Shown piece after piece: positions 8,371 to 14,829 of a stretch of 14,829 nucleotides of DNA. Each line of letters begins with the position of its first letter. Position 1 is the first letter of the stretch. The position numbers and the translations under genes were made by a program. A model generated the notes under the pieces. It did not search any database, was not told the DNA's origin, and was given only the letters and a program-made list of their open reading frames with translations. Source of the DNA: Hepatocystis sp. ex Piliocolobus tephrosceles (taxonomy: Eukaryota > Apicomplexa > Aconoidasida > Haemosporida > Plasmodiidae); NCBI GenBank assembly GCA_902459845.2, contig CABPSV020000246.1, forward strand, positions 1-14,829, written 5' to 3'.

Positions 8371-8392
8371 TTACTAGTTAAAAAGAGCGTGT

Positions 8393-8935
8393 TTAAGTGT
8401 TATCGAAATTTTTCAAGTTCAATGTATTAATATTGTAAGGAAGAACACCTAATATGCTAACATATGTTTCTAATAAATGCTTTGTTACTTGTGCAAAGAC
8501 TACATTGATATCTTCATAAAATTTTCCTTCTATATTAAGGACAATAATATTATTTTCTATTTTGATTAATTCTAATATACTATGCTCGGTAAAATAAAAT
8601 GAATTTTTTTTTTTAAACTGTTCAATTTGTTCTTTTACTTCATCCAATCCTGGTAAGCAATTATATTTATTTCGGAATATATTTTTATTTATTGAGTTGT
8701 TAAAGAAATGTGTGTCTTTATTATAATTTTCATCATTTGTTTGATTTAATTTAGTTCTTGAAAGTTGTTTTTTTTTTAATATAAAATAATTTATATTATT
8801 TTTTTTTAAATTAATTCGGCTTCCTATGTAAAATGTATGGGCTTGGGAAACAAGTGAAGTCAAGGAATAACATTTTATCACGAATTTATAAAATAATAAG
8901 ATTGAAAAAAAAAAAAAAAATATATTCAATTTCAT
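8393..8935 (-). CDS. Secreted/apicoplast-type protein, possible cysteine-less NifU (NFU)-like domain, 180 aa
   Basis: The N-terminus has a strong signal peptide (MKLNIFFFFFSILLFYKFVI, cleavage plausible after about residue 22). A Lys/Asn-rich, acid-poor stretch to about residue 90 follows, which is the classic bipartite apicoplast leader. The folded part is about 96-170. Its order LDEV...ILELIKIENNIIVLNIEGK...VTKHLLE...ILGVLPY parallels the NFU C-terminal domain pattern (helix, two strands ending in a Gly, a loop that normally holds CxxC, helix, strand ending in V.P). In true NFU proteins the Gly is followed by ACxxC, which binds an Fe-S cluster; here it is GKFYEDIN with no cysteine, and the loop is about three residues shorter. 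The NFU relation is a by-eye inference; the alternative is an unrelated plastid protein. The start is the only ATG giving a signal peptide. The gene is a single exon. Confidence 0.8.
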   Translation of the reverse strand: MKLNIFFFFFSILLFYKFVIKCYSLTSLVSQAHTFYIGSRINLKKNNINYFILKKKQLSRTKLNQTNDENYNKDTHFFNNSINKNIFRNKYNCLPGLDEVKEQIEQFKKKNSFYFTEHSILELIKIENNIIVLNIEGKFYEDINVVFAQVTKHLLETYVSILGVLPYNINTLNLKNFDNT

Positions 8936-9152
8936 TATAACACCTTTTAACTAGCGTTTTACTAATCGAATGGGAATATTTTTAAAGAGGCGCCACGTTT
9001 TTTTTTTTCTCTTTTTTTTGGATTACATTATATTTGGATTATATGATATATGAAGTCTAACACATTTCACTCATAATGCAACATGTCATTTTCTATCGTT
9101 TGGTATATAAAAATGAAAGTAACAAAACAAAATAAAAAAAAAAAAAAAAATA

Positions 9153-9188
<36 letters not shown>

Positions 9189-9355
9189 AAATGGAAAAAA
9201 AAATTTTAATTGTTAAGTTTTATTATACATTGCGAATCACATTCATATTGCATTTTTTTTTTTTTTTTTTTTTCTTTTACTCACTCATGAATTAACAAGC
9301 ACAAAAGTATGTTCGTACACACGTATGTATACATGTACATTTTTTGCAACTCTTT
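8936..9355. other. Intergenic region between the 180-aa gene and the coiled-coil gene
   Basis: It holds the presumed promoter and 5' UTR of the 180-aa gene and the 3' end of the coiled-coil gene. There are A tracts at about 9134-9186 and a T tract at about 9255-9273. A + strand frame across 9083-9295 is Lys/Asn/Phe noise from these tracts. No gene is supported. Confidence 0.65.
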
Positions 9356-9763
9356 TTATATTTTATACAAATTTTTATTGCATCCAGTATTTAAATGGTC
9401 AGAAGGAGTACCTTTCTTTGGCATTTTTCTCATATTTTTTTTAATAAGTAAATATTCTTTTTCCAACTGATAGTAATCCTGTATATTTTAACATATGTAC
9501 GTGCATGTATGTATGTATGTATATGTAAAAAAAAAAAAAACAAAAAAAAAAAAAAACAATGTTATTTATGATAACAAAGACTAGATATATATATATTCAT
9601 ACGATATTCTAAGCAAACGCGCAAATGTGTACGTATGTATATTTTTCGCTGACTTGTTGTAGCGACTGGTACTTCTTTTTTAAATTGCACAGGGCGAAGC
9701 TGTCACTATTAATTATATCTTTAAGATCCTCCTGTAGAGTATTAAAAGGGGGAAGAATGTACG

Positions 9764-9796
<33 letters not shown>

Positions 9797-10412
9797 GTGT
9801 ATATGTATGCATGTATGTGTGTATGTATATACATGGATATAATATTAAAATATAAAACATATAGATACACAACACGACGTGATGTCTATCACTAGAGTAC
9901 ATCGTGTTATTTCATATATAGATATATACATACACACGCACATATATATACCTTGTTTTTTTTAATTTGATTTTCGTTTTCTATAATTAGTTCTTTAATT
10001 TTGTTTTCAAATCGAATCTTTTCTTTTTCGTGTTCTTGATTAGTTTCGTTTATAAGGCTGGTCAAATTGTTAATTTCCTTACTAGAAAAAAAAAAAAAAA
10101 AAAAAAAAATCATATGATAATTTGCAAAATATACAAATACGATACATATGTGCTAATGTATATATTTATATTTTTGTTTGGCTTTTTCTCCTTACTCTTT
10201 TGCACTTATATTTAAATCTTTTTCTACATTTATCCTTTCTAGTTCCAACAATTTATTTATATTTTCTCTCTTTTAGTTAACATACATGCAACAAAGAAGT
10301 AATTAAATTAATACATAAAATTGTTTGATTCGATAAATGGCTAGACTTATCATTAAGTTGGTTATTTAATCGTAGTGAACAAAAAACAACAACAATAGCA
10401 GAAACAGGAACG

Positions 10413-10444
<32 letters not shown>

Positions 10445-10899
10445 ATATGTAACAAAGTTAGTTATGTATAATAATATGTAAATAAGCAGTAATTATTTTT
10501 ATTGAATATTATTTGTTTTTACTATATGTTTTTCGTATGATTCTATTTCTTTTTGTTCCTTCGCTTTCATTATTTTTATTTTTTCTTCCATGTTTAATTT
10601 TTCTATTGTAAATGTGGGTACATATATATAATGTGTATGTAATGTGTATGTAATGTATAAGTAATGTATAAGTAATGTGTATGTAATGTATAAGTAATGT
10701 ATTTATATAAAAAAAAAAAAAAAAATAGTATACACAAGTAACTACTTATGTGCAAATTATATTTGTATAACTATATATTTTTTTGTCTATTTTCTAAAAC
10801 CTTGATCTCTTTCCCTTTTAAGTATTTCTATCTTTTCCCTAAATTCCTCATTCTGTCTCTTTGCAATTTCATAACTAAAAAATGTCACAAATTAAAAGG

Positions 10900-10931
<32 letters not shown>

Positions 10932-11110
10932 AATAACAACTTATAACAATGAATAGAAATAAAAAGAATGATTTATACGCAATCATTTACTTAATTTTAT
11001 AATATTCACAACATGTATGTGCGTACTAAAATATTAATACAAGTACATGGAAAACGCCTTATCATTTGTTTATATGTACGCATAAAACGGTTTAACGTTT
11101 TATATGTTTT

Positions 11111-11164
<54 letters not shown>

Positions 11165-11288
11165 CTGCTGTTTTTTTTTTTTTTTTTTTACAGTTCTAAA
11201 TAATTTTGCTTTTGAACTAATTCATCCGTGTGCTCTGAAATAATAGTCGACATTTCCAAGTTACCTGTACGTTCATGACACAAATGTA

Positions 11289-11322
<34 letters not shown>

Positions 11323-11591
11323 TTAGTATGTGTATGCGTTTTTTTTTTTTTTTTACTGCAAGAAAAGAAAAAATATATAGTATATATTTTCATTTAGTAT
11401 AGTTCTATTTTTATACTTTTTTTTTCTTGTTCATATTTTTCTTTTATTTCTTGTAAACTCTTAATTGTTTCATTAAGCTTTAACTCTCCCTTTTTTTTTT
11501 CGCTTAGCAGTTTTTCATATGACTGCTCTAAATGTGTACAACTTTTCATAAAATAGTCGACGTCGAAATTAGATATGTTGAGATATGTCAT
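9356..11591 (-). CDS. Eight-exon coiled-coil protein, 268 aa, function unknown
   Basis: Exons, in coding order, are 11591-11417, 11264-11192, 10874-10801, 10602-10523, 10269-10196, 10081-9952, 9731-9654 and 9478-9356. Every junction has GT..AG ends (GTATAA, GTAAAA, GTTTTA, GTAAAA, GTAAGG, GTATAT, GTCAGC donors) and all phases agree, giving 807 nt including the stop. The protein begins MTYLNISNFDVDYFMKSCTH and is almost wholly heptad-like charged helix (for example YEIAKRQNEEFREKIEILKR and EINNLTSLINETNQEHEKEK). It ends in a basic tail, KKNMRKMPKKGTPSDHLNTG to YKI. No membrane segment or signal is seen. Weakest calls are the exon 5 acceptor (TAACTAAAAG) and the exon 7 donor: GTACAC at 9632 would add seven residues in phase. 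Many tiny exons plus coiled coil recall Plasmodium axonemal, basal-body or kinetochore proteins, but I cannot assign a family. Confidence 0.8.
10629..10702 (+). repeat. 11-bp tandem repeat inside an intron of the coiled-coil gene
   Basis: Units TAATGTGTATG and TAATGTATAAG alternate at an exact 11-bp period, about 6-7 copies. They lie in the third intron (10603-10800) close to its 3' (acceptor) end in the minus-strand sense. Confidence 0.8.
11113..11163 (+). repeat. (GTT)n microsatellite in an intron
   Basis: About 17 uninterrupted GTT units (AAC on the transcribed minus strand) lie in the second intron (10875-11191) of the coiled-coil gene, near its donor end and next to a T tract. A + strand poly-Leu/Val/Phe frame across it is an artefact. 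Confidence 0.85.
11293..11320. repeat. (AT)n tract in an intron
   Basis: About 14 AT dinucleotides lie in the first intron (11265-11416) of the coiled-coil gene. It is a typical Plasmodium intron filler. Confidence 0.8.
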
Positions 11592-11710
11592 TGAAACGAG
11601 GGGTAAAATTAAGATAACATAAGGATATGGAAAAAATAAAATTAAATATACGTTACAAATGTCTACAATTAAATAAAAAAAAAAAAAAAAATAGTAGTTA
11701 TTTTTTTTTT

Positions 11711-11772
11711 TTATAAATTATTTTTACTTTAATGAAAATATACAAAATGAGTTGATTATTATAAATGTATTT

Positions 11773-11805
<33 letters not shown>

Positions 11806-12048
11806 AAAATGTGTATAGACATTTTATGTGCATAAATTTGTTTATTTATGTACACGTTGATGTTGTTGTTTTTTTTTTTTTTTTGAAAATGCATTCACGA
11901 TGTTTATATCTACTTATGAGTATAAATACGTTTATTTATGAATAAGTTTATGTTGTTGTTGTTGTTGTTTTTTTTTTTTTTTTATAAAATTATTTTTACT
12001 TTAACAAAAATATATAAAATGAATTGATTATTATAAATGTATTTAATT
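11711..12048 (+). repeat. Diverged duplicated block, two copies about 270 bp apart
   Basis: Copy A (11711-11776) and copy B (about 11982-12048) align along nearly 67 bp with about four substitutions and one single-base gap; both contain TTATTTTTACTTTAA and TTGATTATTATAAATGTATT. The spacer also looks repeated: the parts at about 11805-11880 and 11885-11967 each read GAAAATG...TTTATTTATG...TTGTTGTT, and a third weaker relative follows at about 12097-12160. Confidence 0.75.
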
Positions 12049-12079
12049 TAATTTAATTTAATTTAATTTAATTTAATTT
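12043..12079 (+). repeat. AATTT pentamer microsatellite
   Basis: About seven tandem AATTT units directly follow copy B of the duplicated block, where copy A has a pure T tract instead. Confidence 0.8.
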
Positions 12080-12436
12080 CATTTTTTTTTTTTTTTAAAT
12101 GTGTTATATAAGATGACATTAATGTATGTAAGTTCGCTTGTTTATGATTAAGTCTATATATATATATATATATATATATTTTTAAAAGCAAAACGTAGCC
12201 TTGCGTTTAAATGAGAATAGACAACATAGATTTACATATATATCTACATGTATGTATATCTACATGTATGTATGTATATATATACCAAACACGAAACACA
12301 TGAACATAATACGAACGTATAAAATTAATAAAAATTTAATAAAAAGAATGTTGTAATAAAAAAAGTGTACACGTGTGTTTATTGTGCACATTGAACCAAA
12401 TGCATATTTGTGTGAGTAAAAAAAAAAAAAAAAAGA

Positions 12437-14556
12437 TCACTTTTTTTCAGGTCGCATTGTAGGGAATAATATAACGTCTTTAATTGAATTTTTATTTGTT
12501 AAAAACATAGCTATCCTATCTATACCTAATCCTAAACCACCAGTTGGTGGTAAACCATATTCTAAGGAGGTACAATAAGCATCATCACATTGAAAAGCTT
12601 CCATATCGCCCATATCTTTATCTTTCTGTTGAAATGAAAAAGTTTCTTTTTGATGAAATGGATCATTTAACTCAGTATATGCATTTAATACTTCTTTACC
12701 ACATATAAACATTTCTAATCTTTCTGTTAATCCTGATTTTTTTCTATGAAATTTGGCAAGAGGACACATAATTTGTGGATGTTCAATAATAAAAAAAGGT
12801 TTATTAATATATAAATTTTCAATAAAATGTGAAGCTAATTGATCTAATATTTTTGCTGCAGTAGGTGGATTTGGCATTTCTATTTTATTTTCTTTTATTA
12901 TTTTAATCATTTTTTCAACAGTTTCAGGTGAATCAAATGGTTCTTCTAATTTTGTATTAGTCAATTTTTCTAACTCTTCTATTAATGAAACTCTAGGATA
13001 CGGAGGAGTAAAATCTATTTCAATTGGGTCTTTATCCATTCCATCTTTATTATAAGAAATAGTATAAGTACCAAATATATGGTATACTAATTGAGAAAAA
13101 AAATCTTCTGACCATTTAATTAAATCAAAGAAATCAGCATATGCCCAATAAAATTCACAAGAAGTAAATTCTGGATTATGTGTATTATCAATCCCTTCAT
13201 TTCTGAAAACTTTACCAATTTCATATACTTTATCTAAACCTCCAACAATTAACATTTTTAATGGTAACTCTGTTGCTATTCTTAAATATAAATTTAAATC
13301 CAAATCATTGTGGTGCGTGATAAATGGTTTAGCACTAGCTCCACCTGCAACTATATTCATAGTTGGTGTTTCTACTTCTAAGAAACCTTGTTCATTTAAA
13401 AAATTTCTTAAAAAATTAATTATTTTAGTTCGAGTAATAAATGTATTTCTTGTTGATTCGTTTATAAGTAAGTCAAGATATCTTTGTCTATATCTAATCT
13501 CTGTATCTTTTAATCCATATTTCATGGGTAACATGTGTAAACACGATGATAAAACAATAGCTTCTTTAGGAAAAATGCTTAACTCTCCTTTTTTACTTTT
13601 ACCTGGAAAACCAGTTAAACCTACTATATCACCTCTTTTTATTTTATCATATGTTTCAATAAAATCAGATTTGTTATGATCGTGAAAAGTATAATTAGCC
13701 AAAACTTGAATTTTTCCACCATCTCCTACAATATCAAAAAAACGTAACTTATTACCAGATGCTGATACTCTCATTATTCTTCCTGTTAGTTTTGTTATTA
13801 CTGTTTCTAAGTGTTCTCCATTTTCTAAATCTTTATATGTTTTAATAAACTCAGGTATTGTTATTGTTCTTTCGAATTTGTGAGGATATGGGTTAATGCC
13901 TTTTTTTTTTTGTTCCAAAATATATTTCGATCGGTTTTCGTAGTACAGTCTTGGATCGACTTCAATTTCTTCTTCTTTTTTATCATCTCTGCGAAACAAG
14001 TGGGTGTAGTAGTGGTACATATATTAGTGTGCACGTACATATGTACATGTTGTGCCATTAGGGCGGATACACTAATACATGTACTTTATTTTTTTTTTTT
14101 TTTTGATGTTATTTTTATTTTATTTTATTTTTTTTTTTTTTATTTTATTTATTATTTATTTTTTTTTTTTTTTTTATTTTATTTTTTTACAATAGGTCTG
14201 TTGAGTTAAAACCCAAATGACACAATCCCGATGTAATGTGTACACAGAAGTACAAATTTGATAAATCGAGTATTCATATATACATATATGTATACAGATA
14301 TGTATATATTATGTACAGTTGTGATACTTTTCAAGTTATAAAAATTTTAATATTACTTTGCTTGACGAGGCTTATTTTTCGATGCATTTACAACAACGCT
14401 CTCCCGTTTCTCAGTCATTGTGGAAAAAAAAATATTGACGTTTGTTTTTAAAAATGTTTTTCGTAAAATGTTGGAAGCGCGAAAACAACTGTTAATACAA
14501 AAATGCTTATAAAATAATTTAGGATGTACTAAAGCACGCGAACAAGTGTTAAACAT
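12437..14556 (-). CDS. KRS1: Lysyl-tRNA synthetase, class II, 583 aa (2 exons)
   Basis: Exons are 14556-14357 and 13988-12437. The 368-bp intron starts GTAATA, ends TTTCGCAG and joins AA+A as Lys67. The protein activates lysine and charges tRNA-Lys. After a 67-residue N-terminus come VDPRLYYENR, the OB-fold anticodon-binding domain (about 131-220), class II motif 1 around 252-277, motif 2 FRNEGIDNTHNPEF (328-341) and motif 3 GLGLGIDRIAMFL (551-563). It is near-colinear with P. falciparum KRS1, which from memory is also 583 aa. V327 and S343 correspond to the Pf Val328/Ser344 pair reported to set cladosporin sensitivity, so this enzyme is probably sensitive (inference). A second in-frame ATG at residue 47 (14418) would give a 537-aa form. 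The frame that starts at 14020 (MYHYYTHLFR) is intron read-through. Confidence 0.96.
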
Positions 14557-14573
14557 GTGAAAAAATGAAACAT
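14529..14573 (-). promoter_or_regulatory. Upstream ORF overlapping the KRS1 start
   Basis: An ATG 17 nt upstream of the first KRS1 ATG opens a 14-codon out-of-frame uORF (MFHFFTCLTLVRVL) that ends inside exon 1, past the first KRS1 ATG but before the second in-frame ATG at 14418. Whether it is transcribed depends on the unknown transcription start. Confidence 0.45.
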
Positions 14574-14590
14574 ATATTTAAATAAATAAA

Positions 14591-14829
14591 TAAATAAGTA
14601 AATAAGTAAATAAGTAAATAAGTAAATAAGTAAATAAGTAAATAAGTAAATAAGTAAATAAGTAAATAAGTAAATAAGTAAATAAGTAAATAAGTAAATA
14701 AGTAAATAAGTAAATAAGTAAATAAGTAAATAAGTAAATAAGTAAATAAGTAAATAAGTAAATAAGTAAATAAGTAAATAAGTAAATAAGTAAATAAGTA
14801 AATAAGTAAATAAGTAAATAAGTAAATAA
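14591..14829 (+). repeat. Pure 8-bp tandem array (TAAATAAG)n reaching the window end
   Basis: About 30 consecutive, apparently perfect copies of TAAATAAG run from 14591 to the last base, preceded by a few plain TAAA units. It lies 35 bp upstream of the KRS1 ATG, so in its 5' UTR or promoter. The true length is unknown because the window stops inside it. Confidence 0.92.

Larger units (their letters stand above)
7265..8392. other. Convergent intergenic region between GPN3 and the 180-aa gene
   Basis: This holds the 3' ends of two convergent genes: a 54-A tract at 7285-7338 with A-rich continuation to 7369, several T tracts (about 7545-7563, 7630-7648, 7717-7735), a branched inverted-repeat island (7873-7986), a 22-bp tandem repeat (about 8046-8226), an A tract (8230-8259) and a hairpin at 8341-8370. 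I see no open frame that looks coding. Confidence 0.7.
11592..12436. other. Intergenic region: promoter side of coiled-coil gene, 3' side of KRS1
   Basis: It is composed of poly-T tracts and a diverged duplicated block (see repeat at 11711-12048). It also has a pentamer array (about 12043-12079), an (AT)n run (about 12156-12178) and an AAACG...CGTTT hairpin (12191-12208). No coding frame is seen. Confidence 0.7.

Noticed and set aside
11013..11243. Leu-rich + strand frame
   Set aside because: It is produced by the GTT microsatellite and a T tract inside an intron.
13308..13679. 123-codon + strand frame opposite KRS1
   Set aside because: It is an antisense shadow of a conserved coding exon.
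13989..14020. KRS1 start at MYHYYTHLFRR
   Set aside because: This is intron sequence ending TTTCGCAG. Splicing to exon 1 at 14357 gives a 583-aa protein with the expected N-terminus.
13880..14209. 109-codon + strand frame over the KRS1 intron
   Set aside because: It is a poly-Phe frame from T tracts, overlapping antisense to KRS1 exon 2 and its intron.

Overview
This is a nuclear window from a malaria parasite (genus Plasmodium, or a very close haemosporidian). The base composition is extremely AT-rich, with long A and T tracts and (AT)n runs between genes. Introns are short and bounded by GTATAT/GTAAAA-type donors and TATAG/ACAG-type acceptors. Proteins are rich in Asn and Lys and carry low-complexity inserts. 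The lysyl-tRNA synthetase closely matches my memory of P. falciparum KRS1. The sequence is not obviously P. falciparum itself; I cannot name the species without a search.

Layout. Three genes run rightwards on the + strand: an unrecognised 327-aa conserved-type protein (1387-2370), a two-exon Peptidase M50B-like membrane metalloprotease (3201-4133), and the GPN-loop GTPase GPN3 (5864-7264). Three genes run leftwards on the - strand: lysyl-tRNA synthetase in two exons (14556-12437), an eight-exon coiled-coil protein of 268 aa (11591-9356) that appears only when small exons are joined, and a 180-aa secretory/apicoplast-type protein (8935-8393). The two sets converge on the non-coding stretch 7265-8392. 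That stretch holds a 54-A tract, a 22-bp tandem repeat and a compact GC-richer island that can fold into a branched RNA. Two further short coding candidates are reported with low confidence: a membrane exon near 835-996 and a 42-aa membrane ORF at 5171-5043 (-).

No operon logic applies: these are separately transcribed eukaryotic housekeeping or conserved genes. KRS1 charges tRNA-Lys. GPN3 belongs to a family that assembles and imports RNA polymerase II. The 180-aa protein has the targeting architecture of the plastid, and its C-terminal half resembles a NifU/NFU scaffold domain lacking its cysteines. The M50B-like protein has an HExxH motif in a multi-membrane context.

The main points worth a second look are: the cysteine-less NFU-like protein; a KRS1 5' end arranged for two translation starts (weak first ATG, overlapping upstream ORF, no other ATG before a strong second start); the nested inverted repeats at 7873-7986; the small ORFs; a diverged duplicated block upstream of the coiled-coil gene; and a pure 8-bp satellite array upstream of KRS1 that runs off the window end.
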